64,000 nt of DNA from Chryseobacterium formosense. Its GTDB lineage: Bacteria > Bacteroidota > Bacteroidia > Flavobacteriales > Weeksellaceae. The first letter of the stretch is position 1; every line of letters begins with the position of its first letter. Positions 11,177 to 20,488 of this stretch are shown here, in pieces. The position numbers were made by a program, and so were the translations under genes. Where the stretch lies: contig NZ_FPAP01000003.1 of the NCBI RefSeq assembly GCF_900116415.1, positions 806,001 to 870,000 of the forward strand, given 5' to 3'. The notes below the pieces were generated by a model, which did no database searches, was not told where the DNA came from, and saw only the letters and a program-made list of their open reading frames with translations.

Positions 11177-11225
11177 TTTTATTAAAAAAATTAAAATGTG
11201 TATTTTTAGGCAAAATTTTTAAATA

Positions 11226-13367
11226 ATGATAAAACGTAATATTCTTATTGCTTCAGCATTCTTCAGTTTTTCTTTAGGAATAGCGCAGCAGTACGGTGGA
11301 ATGTGGATTCCTACGGAACTCAATGAAAAGGAAATGAAAGATCTCGGAATGAAAATCTCTGCAAAAGATATTTTTAATACGCAAAAACCGAGCATCAAAG
11401 ACGCAGTGGTACAGTTCAATGGTGGTTGTACAGCCGAAATCATCTCTCCGAAAGGATTATTACTTACCAATCATCACTGCGGTTACGGACAGATTCAGGC
11501 ACACTCAACCGTTCAGAATGATCTTTTATCAAATGGTTTTTGGGCTAAAAATATGGAAACCGAACTTCCTAATCCGGGAGTTACCGTAGATTTTATCGTA
11601 GACATTAAAGAAGTGACCAATCAGATTCTGGAAGGAACCGACAAGCTTCAGGATCAGGATTTAGCAAAAAAAATTGCCAACAATATTGAGATTTATAAAA
11701 ACTCTCAAAAAACAGAAAGTTATCAGTCGATTACGGTAAAGCCCATGTATTATGGCAATAAATATTATGCTTATGTGATCGAAACATACAAAGATGTTCG
11801 TTTGGTCGGAGCGCCACCCCAAAGCATCGGGAAATTTGGATCGGATACCGATAACTGGGTCTGGCCAAGACATACGGGAGATTTCTCGATGTTCAGAATT
11901 TATGCCGATAAGAATAATAAACCTGCAGAATATTCGAAAGACAATGTTCCGTACGTTCCGAAGCATTATCTTCCGGTTTCCATTAAAGATAAAACAGAAA
12001 ACGATTTTACTTTTGTTTTCGGATTTCCGGGAAAAACTACGGAATATCTTCCTGCCATTGCAGTGGAAAAGATCATGACTGAAATTGATCCTGCAAGAAT
12101 TGCCGTGCGCGATGTTGCTCTGAAAACATTAGACGAAAAAATGCGTACCGATGATGCAACGAGAATAAAATACGCTTCAAAGTATGCTTCTGTAGCCAAT
12201 TACTGGAAAAAATGGATCGGCGAAGTGGAAGGTTTGAAAAAATCGAATGCAGTACAGAAAAAAGTAATGTATGAAGGTTCTTTGGTTTCAAAAAATCATG
12301 AAGTAAAAGCCACTTTGGATCAATTGAACAAATTATACAATGACCAGGCTCCATTTGCTTTGAACAATGCATATTATACTGAAGTTGTGAGAAATGCAGA
12401 ATCATTTGCTCTGGCAAATATGTATTCAACCCATATCGCTTCTGTAGAATCCGGGAAAATGGATGAAAAAGGATTAGTTGCTTTTAAAAAGAAACTTACT
12501 TCTTTCTACAAAGATTACAGCGCCGAGCTGGATTCTAAAGTTACCGCTAAACTTTTAGCATTATACGCCAACAAAACTGCGCCTCAGTTTTTACCTGAAG
12601 GTTTTGATAAATATAAAAATGAAGCTCAGAATATCATAAGTTTTGAAGAAATGTCTAAAAACTCTGTGATCACAGGAAGAAATCAGGTAAACGGAGCAGC
12701 TCTTAACGGAGATATTGAAAAGGCATTTTCTAACCAGGATAAATTAATTAAAACTATTAAAAAAGATCCTGTTTATCAGTTATTCATGACGATTAAAGAT
12801 ACGTATATGAAAACAGCTGATCCGCAATATACAAGTTTACAGGCAAAAATCGACGTTCTGCAAAAAACCTATATGGCACAGCAAATGTCTACTGATAAAG
12901 ACCGAAAATTCTTCCCGGATGCGAATTCCACACTTCGTGTAACGTACGGAAAAGTAAAAGGTTCTACTCCGAGAGATGCTGTTTCTTATGATTATCAGAC
13001 GCATTTGGCAGGAGTGATTGAAAAATATGTTCCGGGAGATTATGAATTTGATGTTCCCCAAAAGCTGATTGATCTTTACAACAAGAAAGATTACGGAATG
13101 TATAAAGATAAAAGCGGAGATGTTCCTGTAGGATTCACTGCAACCAACCACACGACGGGAGGAAACTCCGGAAGTCCGGCTTTGGATGCACACGGAAACC
13201 TTGTCGGATTAAACTTCGACAGACAGTGGGAAGGAACAATGAGCGACATCAATTACGACCCGCGTTTCAGCAGAAACATCATGGTTGATACCAAATACAT
13301 CCTTTTCATCATTGATAAATTTGCCGATTCGAAATGGCTGATTGATGAGATGAAAATAGTAAAATAG
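11226..13367 (+). CDS. S46 family dipeptidyl peptidase, DPP11-like (Asp/Glu-specific)
   Basis: 713 residues, full family length, with a signal peptide (1-20, ending GIAQ). Chymotrypsin-like S46 fold: catalytic His in TNHHCGYG (residues 83-84) and Ser648 in GGNSGSPALDA. The specificity residue 18 positions after the catalytic Ser is Arg666 (NFDRQWEG); in Porphyromonas DPP11 the equivalent Arg673 selects acidic P1 residues, while DPP7 has Gly. It therefore probably releases X-Asp/X-Glu dipeptides from periplasmic peptides for uptake as amino-acid source. Own near-consensus promoter (TATTTTTA, about 11200) after the terminator. Single gene. Confidence 0.92.
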   Translation: MIKRNILIASAFFSFSLGIAQQYGGMWIPTELNEKEMKDLGMKISAKDIFNTQKPSIKDAVVQFNGGCTAEIISPKGLLLTNHHCGYGQIQAHSTVQNDLLSNGFWAKNMETELPNPGVTVDFIVDIKEVTNQILEGTDKLQDQDLAKKIANNIEIYKNSQKTESYQSITVKPMYYGNKYYAYVIETYKDVRLVGAPPQSIGKFGSDTDNWVWPRHTGDFSMFRIYADKNNKPAEYSKDNVPYVPKHYLPVSIKDKTENDFTFVFGFPGKTTEYLPAIAVEKIMTEIDPARIAVRDVALKTLDEKMRTDDATRIKYASKYASVANYWKKWIGEVEGLKKSNAVQKKVMYEGSLVSKNHEVKATLDQLNKLYNDQAPFALNNAYYTEVVRNAESFALANMYSTHIASVESGKMDEKGLVAFKKKLTSFYKDYSAELDSKVTAKLLALYANKTAPQFLPEGFDKYKNEAQNIISFEEMSKNSVITGRNQVNGAALNGDIEKAFSNQDKLIKTIKKDPVYQLFMTIKDTYMKTADPQYTSLQAKIDVLQKTYMAQQMSTDKDRKFFPDANSTLRVTYGKVKGSTPRDAVSYDYQTHLAGVIEKYVPGDYEFDVPQKLIDLYNKKDYGMYKDKSGDVPVGFTATNHTTGGNSGSPALDAHGNLVGLNFDRQWEGTMSDINYDPRFSRNIMVDTKYILFIIDKFADSKWLIDEMKIVK

Positions 13368-13385
13368 AAAATTTACATAAAATAA

Positions 13386-13418
13386 AAGCGGCAAGTTTAA
13401 AATTTTGCCGCTTTTTTA
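13386..13418. terminator. Bidirectional terminator between convergent peptidase genes
   Basis: AAAGCGGCAA and TTGCCGCTTT form a 10-bp stem with an 8-nt loop and T-runs on both strands, exactly filling the gap between the S46 and M16 genes. Confidence 0.88.
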
Positions 13419-16286
13419 TTAATATCCAAAAATCTCTTCCTTACTTACTTCCCGAAAGCTTCCCATTTCATTTACTGCATCCATATTCAGGTTTTCTTTT
13501 TTCCCGATAATAGCAGTGTTAAAATGAATAGGTTTGATCGAGGTCTGATAAAATTCTTTCAGATCATGAAACTGTAAGTTTTCAATTTGACGATAAATAT
13601 CTTTTCTGAAATCATAATCAATTCCCAGTTTCTTAAGACGTAATGTATTAAAGAAAATATTGGTTCTTGTAATTCTTGTAGACGCAATCTGTTTCAATGC
13701 CGCATTTTTAGCATTTTCAAACTGGACAGGAACTTCAGGAAGTTCACTCATCAGTTCCGTCATCGTATCAACCGCAATTTGAAGTTTATCAGGCTGGGTT
13801 CCGATATACGTTGTAATGTAATCCGGATGCGTCAGTTCAGAATTCGGAGCATAAGAAACATAAGCTGAATACGCTAAACTCTTGCTCTCTCGAATCTCCT
13901 GAAAGACAATTGACGACAAACCACGACCGAAATATTCATTAAAAACATTAATTTTTCCAAAGTTTTCAGGATTTACGTTTTGACCTTTTCCAACTTTACT
14001 CATTTCCATCTGAACCATATCATAATCGGTAAAATAAACGGTTCCGGTTATTTCCTGTTCAGGATATTTTTTAGGTTCAGGAATGGCAAAAACTTCATCA
14101 ACAATGTAATTTGGAATGTAATTTTTAAAGCCATGAAAATCTTTTCCGTAAAAGAAAATCTGATACGGAAAGCTGAAAAGCTTTTTCATTCGATCCGTAA
14201 ATTCTTTCACTTTTGCACTTTCAAGCTTTTCCTTAGAAATAACATCCAAAAACCTTGACGTTTTACCAAGCTTTGTATACGTCGTTAAAGCCGTCATGAT
14301 ACGGTTTTTGTCTTTTTTTACTGCATCACGGTTTTCCAAAAGTGTTTCTACAAACTGATTGTAAATTTCCTGATCCGGTTTTACATCAGACATCCAGTGT
14401 TGCAAAAGAGAAATACCTTTTTCGAGATTAGATTCCAAGCCGCTTAATGAAATTGTTAATTGATCTGAAGTGGTTTTAAAATCATTGGTAACTCCGATTT
14501 TGAAAAACTCTTTCTTCAAATCTTCAGGCGAGAATTGATCTGTTCCCAAATACTGCAAAATCTGTGTAGAAATTCCTAAATCTCTGTCGTGGTCGCTTCC
14601 CAAGGGAAAAATAAAATGAACCTGAGCTAATTCATTGTATTTATTTTTAACAAAACTCAACTTTTTATTTCGAACCAAATCCGTTTTAATTTCTTTATGA
14701 TAATCAATAAATTCAGGCTGAATATCTTCTGTTTTATCATTTAAAATTTCCTGCAAAAATTCAGATTGTGCTTCACGGTTGATTTTGATGGGTGTAATTC
14801 CCGGATTATCAACACGCAATAATTTATCATTAATCCCTTTTTCTTTATTGATAACCACATAATTATCTTTGAAAAAAACATTTGCAAAATCAATCACATC
14901 CTGTTTGGTGAACGAAGCATATTCATCCATTTCACTCAGCTCTTCTTTCCAGGTTCTTCCTTTAATATAAGTATCATAAAGATTGGTAGCTAAACCTTCT
15001 GCGGTTTCCAGACCTTTCAATCTTTGCAATTTGAAATCATTGATAATCGCAGGAAGCATCCAGTCCGGGAAATCTCCTTTTTTCAATAATTCCAACTGTT
15101 CCAAAATCATTTCTTTGGCTTCTGGTAAAGTCTGGTTTTCTTTCGGAACGGCAACTACTGAAAAATATCCGTACTGTTTCAAACCTAAAGAATACGCTTG
15201 AGCCCAAAGCATTTTTTGCGTCTGATTGATATTTAAATCTAATAATCCGGCTTCTCCCCTATTGCTTAAAATATTGGCTGTAATATCTGCCAACATGGCT
15301 TCTTTTGTTCCATAACTATCAGTTCTCCACGCTAACTGAATTCTTGGTGTTGTAGGACTTTTTAGTGTTCTTTCAACAACTTCAGTCTGTGGTTTTTCTA
15401 TAATTAAATCTTTCTTCGGCAATTCTCGGTATGGAATAGTTCCGAAGTATTTATCGATTAAAACAACCGTCTCTTCAAAATCTAAATCTCCCACCAAAAC
15501 CATTGCATAATTATTAGGAACATAATATTCATCAAAATATTTGTGAATCGCCTTCATAGAAGGATTTTTCAAATGTTCCGGATCTCCTAAAGTCGTTTGC
15601 TGACCGTTTGGATGAGTCGGGAAAAGCGCATCCATCAATTCATAATTCACCAAGCGTGAATCATTATCCTGTGCTCTGTTGAATTCTTCATAAACCGATT
15701 CCAGCTCCGTATGGAAAAGCCTTAAAACCATTTCTGAGAAACGTTCTTTCTCAATTTTCAGCCATTTTTCAAGCTCATTGTTGGGAATATTATTTTTGTA
15801 AACCGTTTCGTCGAACCAAGTATGTGCATTTGTTCCGGTTGCTCCCAAAGATGAAATCGCTTTATCGTATTCATTGGCAATCGCATATTGGCTTGCTTCC
15901 TGAGAAATTTCGTCTATTTTTTTATAGATTTCTTTTTTCAGTTCGGGATTTTTTTCGGCTTTGTGTTGTTCATATAAATCTGAAATCTGTTCCAGAAGAA
16001 CCTTTTCTTTCTCCCAATTATGAGTTCCTAATTTTGATGTTCCTTTAAACATCATATGCTCAAGATAATGCGCTAAACCTGTATTATCAGAAGGATCGTT
16101 GTTACTTCCTGTTCTCACCGGAATAAAAGTCTGAATTCTCGGTGCATCGAAATTTTGGGCTAGAAAAACGCTCAAACCGTTTTTCAGGGTATAGATTCTT
16201 ACTTTGTTTTCGTCGTTGGTAATGGTGATATAATCGTAATTATTTTTGTCGGTATGATGTGTTTCGCTGTATGTTTTGTCAGTCAT
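13419..16286 (-). CDS. M16 family metallopeptidase (tandem insulinase-like), cytosolic
   Basis: 955 residues with two fused M16 halves, the length of full pitrilysin-like enzymes. The active half has the inverted zinc motif HYLEH (His73, Glu76, His77) and the distal zinc-ligand Glu near 196-201 (ELESVYEEFNRAQD), after an insertion of about 45 charged residues (104-150). The C-terminal half lacks the motif, as expected. No signal peptide, so it is probably cytosolic, degrading oligopeptides. A TAAATTTG element (16325-16332) lies 39 nt upstream. Convergent with the S46 peptidase gene, sharing its terminator; both belong to peptide catabolism. Confidence 0.93.
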   Translation of the reverse strand: MTDKTYSETHHTDKNNYDYITITNDENKVRIYTLKNGLSVFLAQNFDAPRIQTFIPVRTGSNNDPSDNTGLAHYLEHMMFKGTSKLGTHNWEKEKVLLEQISDLYEQHKAEKNPELKKEIYKKIDEISQEASQYAIANEYDKAISSLGATGTNAHTWFDETVYKNNIPNNELEKWLKIEKERFSEMVLRLFHTELESVYEEFNRAQDNDSRLVNYELMDALFPTHPNGQQTTLGDPEHLKNPSMKAIHKYFDEYYVPNNYAMVLVGDLDFEETVVLIDKYFGTIPYRELPKKDLIIEKPQTEVVERTLKSPTTPRIQLAWRTDSYGTKEAMLADITANILSNRGEAGLLDLNINQTQKMLWAQAYSLGLKQYGYFSVVAVPKENQTLPEAKEMILEQLELLKKGDFPDWMLPAIINDFKLQRLKGLETAEGLATNLYDTYIKGRTWKEELSEMDEYASFTKQDVIDFANVFFKDNYVVINKEKGINDKLLRVDNPGITPIKINREAQSEFLQEILNDKTEDIQPEFIDYHKEIKTDLVRNKKLSFVKNKYNELAQVHFIFPLGSDHDRDLGISTQILQYLGTDQFSPEDLKKEFFKIGVTNDFKTTSDQLTISLSGLESNLEKGISLLQHWMSDVKPDQEIYNQFVETLLENRDAVKKDKNRIMTALTTYTKLGKTSRFLDVISKEKLESAKVKEFTDRMKKLFSFPYQIFFYGKDFHGFKNYIPNYIVDEVFAIPEPKKYPEQEITGTVYFTDYDMVQMEMSKVGKGQNVNPENFGKINVFNEYFGRGLSSIVFQEIRESKSLAYSAYVSYAPNSELTHPDYITTYIGTQPDKLQIAVDTMTELMSELPEVPVQFENAKNAALKQIASTRITRTNIFFNTLRLKKLGIDYDFRKDIYRQIENLQFHDLKEFYQTSIKPIHFNTAIIGKKENLNMDAVNEMGSFREVSKEEIFGY

Positions 16287-16324
16287 ATTTCATTTTTTCA
16301 TGCTCTGAAATTCAGAACATCTTA

Positions 16325-16332
16325 CAAATTTA
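16325..16332 (-). promoter_or_regulatory. Promoter -7 element of the M16 peptidase gene
   Basis: TAAATTTG on the minus strand, 39 nt before the ATG. A near-palindrome (TCTGAAATTCAGA, 16304-16316) lies just downstream in the predicted leader and could be an operator. Confidence 0.45.
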
Positions 16333-16506
16333 CGGATTCAAAAAAGATAAGAAAATATTTAATGATAATGATTTAAAATATAGATAACAGAATAACCCTT
16401 TACTTATCAAGCATCAAGATTCATTAATTCATTTTAGGAAGAATTTATTTATATTTTTACTTTAAAATAATAATCCAATTATACTGTATAAAATATTCTT
16501 TAAAAG

Positions 16507-16974
16507 ATGAATGATATTCTAACTTATTTACTTCCCTTGGCTATTACAGGTCTAATTATATCCGCAGTTTTTTTTACTGTTAAAAAAAATGACATTATTA
16601 AAAACTACAAACAACCCAATTCCCATAAAATAAAAAATATAAAAGGTCTTATTATCGACAGCAATGGACTTTTACGACAGAAAGTTCAATGGTGTAATTT
16701 CGAGATTCTGATTAACGAAAACTCTATTTTTATTTTTCCAAGAAGTTTTTACGTCATTCCAATCCGGAGTATTAATCTTATTTTTTCAAACTCGAATCGA
16801 AAATTTACACGATCACCACAATTACTTCGGGAAATAATCATCAATAAATACAGTGTAGATTTTATATATTATCCACCTTTTTTGGTTTCGGGTAAACGTA
16901 CAATTAGATTGCAGAATTTGAATTCAGAAGAAATAAAAATTTTTGAAGATTTAAAAACTCAAAAAAATTATTAG
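16507..16974 (+). CDS. Hypothetical membrane-anchored protein
   Basis: 155 residues, not recognised. Residues 5-26 form one membrane helix (YLLPLAITGLIISAVFFTV); the rest is a basic, beta-rich cytosolic domain (VQWCNFEILINENSIFIFP, SGKRTIRLQNL) that resembles small PH-like or membrane-associated domains, but no motif is decisive. It is followed 26 nt later by the YdeI-like gene on the same strand and may be cotranscribed. Very AT-rich, like other accessory genes in this block. Confidence 0.6.
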   Translation: MNDILTYLLPLAITGLIISAVFFTVKKNDIIKNYKQPNSHKIKNIKGLIIDSNGLLRQKVQWCNFEILINENSIFIFPRSFYVIPIRSINLIFSNSNRKFTRSPQLLREIIINKYSVDFIYYPPFLVSGKRTIRLQNLNSEEIKIFEDLKTQKNY

Positions 16975-16999
16975 ATTTATAAAATTATAAAGAAATTAA

Positions 17000-17557
17000 A
17001 TGCCTCCAACATTCTTCCCAACACCCCAAGATTTCAGAAACTGGCTTGAGAAAAACCATCAAACCGAAAAAGAGTTATTAGTGGGATTTTATAAAGTCAA
17101 AACAAAAAAGCCATCCATGAGCTGGTCTGAATCTGTGGATCAAGCTTTATGTTTCGGCTGGATTGATGGTGTGAGAAAATCGATTGATGAAGAAAGTTAC
17201 ACCATCCGTTTTACGCCGCGTAAAAAAGACAGTATTTGGAGCGTGATTAATATCAAAAAAATTGAAGAGCTTACTAAAGCCGGATTGATGCAGAAAGCAG
17301 GTTTAGAAGCATTTAAACTGAGAAAAGAAGATAAATCCGGAATTTACTCCCATGAAAAAGAACCCTCATGGCTTAATCCAGATTATGAAAAACAATTTAA
17401 GGCCAATAAAAAAGCCTGGGAATATTTTGAAAAGCAGGCGCCGTCATACAAAAAAGTGATGATTCACTGGATTATGAGTGCCAAACAGGAAAAAACTCAG
17501 CTTTCGCGCCTTGAGAAAACGATTCTTGAAAGTGAAAAAGAAAAGCGAGTTCTGTGA
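17000..17557 (+). CDS. YdeI/OmpD-associated family protein
   Basis: 185 residues. The DUF1905/YdeI signature is clear: NWLEKNHQTEKELLVGFYK, SMSWSESVDQALCFGWIDG, YTIRFTPRKKDSIWS, then a basic C-terminal tail with helical repeats. Members are small cytosolic proteins; Bacillus YdeI and Salmonella homologues have been linked to resistance to cationic peptides or bacteriocins, but the mechanism is unknown. Neighbours are small accessory genes. The start at 17000 fits the family N-terminus (PPTFFPTPQDFRNWLEK). Confidence 0.88.
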   Translation: MPPTFFPTPQDFRNWLEKNHQTEKELLVGFYKVKTKKPSMSWSESVDQALCFGWIDGVRKSIDEESYTIRFTPRKKDSIWSVINIKKIEELTKAGLMQKAGLEAFKLRKEDKSGIYSHEKEPSWLNPDYEKQFKANKKAWEYFEKQAPSYKKVMIHWIMSAKQEKTQLSRLEKTILESEKEKRVL

Positions 17558-17585
17558 AAAATCATTATTTATAAATTATTTTTTC

Positions 17586-17654
17586 TGGCAGATTTTGCAA
17601 ATTTCGCAGATTTTAAATACAAAATTAAATCAGCGTGATCTGCAAAATCTGCGA
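17586..17654. repeat. Intergenic inverted repeat
   Basis: GCAGATTTTGCA (17588-17599) is the perfect reverse complement of TGCAAAATCTGC (17641-17652), with a degenerate third copy (TTTCGCAGATTTT) between them. Typical of dispersed palindromes in flavobacterial intergenic DNA. May also act as terminator of the YdeI-like gene. Confidence 0.65.
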
Positions 17655-17726
17655 GAGCTTAAAATATAATAGTTATAAGAAATAGAATTTTTTAATTAAC
17701 CTTAAAATTCATTTAACTCAAAGAAA

Positions 17727-18290
17727 ATGTCAGCAAAAAAACAAATTTCGACAGAAGAAAGTACTGAACTTTTAAAGATCCTCAGAAAACGTTTTGAGAA
17801 AAATATGAACCGTCACGAAAAACTGGATTGGTCAAAAATTGAAGAAAAGCTTATTTCAAATCTTTCAAAATTATGGTCAATTGATCAGATGGAAATTTCC
17901 GGCGGTGAACCAGATGTTGTTGATTATGATGAAAAAAATGATGAATATCTGTTCTTCGACTGTTCCGCTGAAACTCCGAAAGGCAGACGAAGTTTTTGCT
18001 ACGACCGTGAAGCTCTGGATGCACGAAAAGAACATAAACCACAGAATGATGTAATAACGGCTGCCAAAGAAATGGGTGTAGAAATTCTTTCTGAAGAGCA
18101 ATACCGTTATTTACAAAGCTTAGGAAAATTTGATCTGAAAACTTCAAGCTGGATTAAAACTCCGAAAGACATCAGAGAACTAGGCGGTGCTTTATTTTGT
18201 GACCGTCGCTACAACACCGTTTTTGTATATCACAACGGAGCCGATTCTTATTATGCGGCGAGAGCTTTTAGAGGGGTTTTAAAAGTTTAA
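17727..18290 (+). CDS. DUF4256 domain-containing protein
   Basis: 187 residues matching DUF4256 over its whole length: ELLKILRKRFEKNMNRHEKLDW, ISGGEPDVVDYDEKNDEY, FFDCSAETPKGRRSFCYDREAL, LSEEQYRYLQSLGKFDLKTSSW and the C-terminal GGALFCDRRYNTVFVYHNGA. The function of this family is not known; it is cytosolic, without membrane segments, and is found as a lone gene in many Bacteroidota and Firmicutes. Preceded by a palindromic repeat and followed at 4 nt by a 102-residue unknown, which may share its transcript. Confidence 0.9.
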   Translation: MSAKKQISTEESTELLKILRKRFEKNMNRHEKLDWSKIEEKLISNLSKLWSIDQMEISGGEPDVVDYDEKNDEYLFFDCSAETPKGRRSFCYDREALDARKEHKPQNDVITAAKEMGVEILSEEQYRYLQSLGKFDLKTSSWIKTPKDIRELGGALFCDRRYNTVFVYHNGADSYYAARAFRGVLKV

Positions 18291-18294
18291 AACT

Positions 18295-18603
18295 ATGAAA
18301 ATGAATCAATATATTTTTTGGATTTCTGACAATCAGTTAAAAGATGTTGTCATATTTCTTAATGAAATTATGCAGTCCGATACTTATTTTGATTTAGAAA
18401 ATATTAAATATGAACTCTTTCAAACTGATACTGTTAGAGAAATATATTTTAATCTTTATACTACAAGTAATATAGTTATTAATATAGCAAGAGATTCAGA
18501 TGACAGAGAGATTATTCTTTGGTACATTGATTATTATGATGAGATCACAGAAAAAATAACAGAATTAAAAGTTTTTCTATCTTCTTTTGAAAATAAATTT
18601 TGA
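18295..18603 (+). CDS. Small acidic hypothetical protein
   Basis: 102 residues, not recognised. Soluble, acidic, rich in Ile/Tyr/Asp (WYIDYYDEITEKITELKV), with alternating strands and a final helix. The stop of the DUF4256 gene is only 4 nt upstream, so it is translated from the same message. Alternative start two codons downstream (18301). The composition and the Imm22-like gene 96 nt later suggest an immunity-type protein, but this is inference only. Confidence 0.55.
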   Translation: MKMNQYIFWISDNQLKDVVIFLNEIMQSDTYFDLENIKYELFQTDTVREIYFNLYTTSNIVINIARDSDDREIILWYIDYYDEITEKITELKVFLSSFENKF

Positions 18604-18699
18604 AATAACGCAAACCAAATTACTTTTGAATAAATAAACTATTATCATACCTTTGTTTTTCAAATTTCAATATTAAACTTTGAATTTTAAATTAAAAGT

Positions 18700-19086
18700 A
18701 TGGATAGACAGGTTTTAGACTTTTGGGTAGGAAATTTCAGAACGGAAGAAGATTTTTTTCAGTTTGTGGAAGAAGATGAGAATTACTACATTGAAGAAGA
18801 ATCTGATGACAACTATATTTCAAAATTTGCAGAATCTCAGGACACCATTTGGTTTGATCAGGATTTAATGGAATACGGTTTTGAACAAAGCATTCAGCAT
18901 TTTTCAGAGTATTCTTTTGCCGAACAGTGGCTTCCGGTTTTATTCAACAGACTGAATGAAATGAATTTTAAATTTGACATCAATTCATTAGTTTTTGTAA
19001 GTCAGGGACAAATTCCAAAACCAAAATCTGTAGAAACTGATGATTTTTCTTTAACTTATGTTGGAGGAATTGAGTTTGAATATTGA
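18700..19086 (+). CDS. Imm22-like (DUF4284) immunity family protein
   Basis: 128 residues, strongly acidic. The opening LDFWVGNFRTEEDFFQFVEE and the following SKFAESQDTIWFDQDLMEYG pattern are those of Imm22/DUF4284, a family proposed to neutralise polymorphic toxins delivered by contact-dependent or secretion systems. No toxin gene is adjacent, so it would be an orphan immunity gene. Single cytosolic domain, no signal peptide. Followed by a convergent YwqK-type repeat gene. Confidence 0.72.
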   Translation: MDRQVLDFWVGNFRTEEDFFQFVEEDENYYIEEESDDNYISKFAESQDTIWFDQDLMEYGFEQSIQHFSEYSFAEQWLPVLFNRLNEMNFKFDINSLVFVSQGQIPKPKSVETDDFSLTYVGGIEFEY

Positions 19087-19140
19087 AATGATAGTAATCA
19101 AATGATACTGTGATAATATCATTCCATCATGAAATTAATT

Positions 19141-20475
19141 CTACAATGAGGATATCAAAACATTGACATCTTCATTTTGTATAATATTAATCAGAACATC
19201 ATTTGAATTATCATCTAAAATAGACTGCTTCAACATAAACCTATCTGACAGAAAAAGAAAAGGATCAAAATTTTCAGTCCTAATGGTTTGAAGATATTGC
19301 TCACCATCTTTTTGGTTATTTTTATAATCTCTGGTCTGCAAAAGTTTTCCTGTATTTTTTGAATAAATTTTCCACAATCCTGTTTTAAGTCCCTCTTTAT
19401 AAAATGCTTCTACCACTAAAATTTTATCATTATAAAATTTCCAGTTTTCTACATCATTTTTAATAGTCATTTCTGCAGAAACTGTTTTGCCTTTTTCTTT
19501 TCGTAAAGAAGTCGAATTGTATGTTAAAGCTTTACCATCTTTAAATTCTCCTTCTGTTGAAACCTTTTTATCGCGGAAATATTCATAATATTTGCCGTCA
19601 ACATTTTTATTTTTGATAAAATACTTTTTCCTGAGCTCTCCTTCGTAGTAATAGTCAAAACATTCACCTTCCTGATAACCGTTCACTGCATTTCCTTTAT
19701 TAAAAAGATTTCCGCTTCTGTTATAAACTTCGTATTTGCCATTCATAACTCCATCTTTATTGGTAATGAGGGTTTTAAGTTTACCATCATCAAAATAGAT
19801 TAGATATTCTCCATCCATTTTTCCGTTAACAATATTACTTGTAGCAGCTATTTTTCCATCTTCAAAATATTCTGTATACTTATTTTGAAAAACACCATTC
19901 ACATAAAATCCATCAGCTTTAAGATTTCCATTTTCCCAATAAGCCGAAAATTTCCCATCTAAGGAATCATTCTTAAAATTGCGAACAAATTTTTCCTTTC
20001 CGTCTTTGTAATATTCTATAGATTGACCTTCTTTTTTTCCGTTAATGTAAGTCATTTTTCCCTGAAGCTCGCCAGAATTATAATATTCTCTATATAATCC
20101 ATCTCTTTTGCCATTGAGGTACATTACCGTATTATCTAATTTACCATTATCATAGAACTTTTCATAAAGCCCGTTTTGAATTCCGTCTTTAAAGTTAGCC
20201 TTACTTTCAATATTTCCGTTTATATAGTACCATGTTAACAATCCGTTGTAGACAAAAGGTTCGACGCTATTGGAAGCAAATCCTTTAAACTGAATATTAC
20301 CACCAACATAGTAATCGTTTATTTCAAATAATCCCTGACTGCTCTTTAAGGTTCTGTAAAAGCTCGCATTTTTCTTATTGGTTTCTTTCCAGTTTTCATC
20401 AAAATATGTTATATTCTGCGCAGTAGCAAAACAGAAAGAAAGTATACAAAATAGTTTTATAAAATGCTTAGTCAT
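19141..20475 (-). CDS. YwqK/MORN-repeat protein with signal peptide
   Basis: 444 residues from the ATG at 20475 (preceded by GGGAATTAAT); an ATG at 20487, one base after the polA stop, adds four residues. A signal peptide ends at FATAQ. The rest is about twelve MORN-type repeats of 22-24 residues (GLYEKFYDNGKL, GLYREYYNSGELQG, GQSIEYYKDGKEK ...). The family is called 'toxin-antitoxin YwqK antitoxin' in databases from a Bacillus case; export and repeat structure rather suggest an envelope scaffold. Translationally coupled or nearly so to polA, which lies upstream on the same strand. Confidence 0.85.
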   Translation of the reverse strand: MTKHFIKLFCILSFCFATAQNITYFDENWKETNKKNASFYRTLKSSQGLFEINDYYVGGNIQFKGFASNSVEPFVYNGLLTWYYINGNIESKANFKDGIQNGLYEKFYDNGKLDNTVMYLNGKRDGLYREYYNSGELQGKMTYINGKKEGQSIEYYKDGKEKFVRNFKNDSLDGKFSAYWENGNLKADGFYVNGVFQNKYTEYFEDGKIAATSNIVNGKMDGEYLIYFDDGKLKTLITNKDGVMNGKYEVYNRSGNLFNKGNAVNGYQEGECFDYYYEGELRKKYFIKNKNVDGKYYEYFRDKKVSTEGEFKDGKALTYNSTSLRKEKGKTVSAEMTIKNDVENWKFYNDKILVVEAFYKEGLKTGLWKIYSKNTGKLLQTRDYKNNQKDGEQYLQTIRTENFDPFLFLSDRFMLKQSILDDNSNDVLINIIQNEDVNVLISSL

Positions 20476-20488
20476 ATTAATTCCCATT

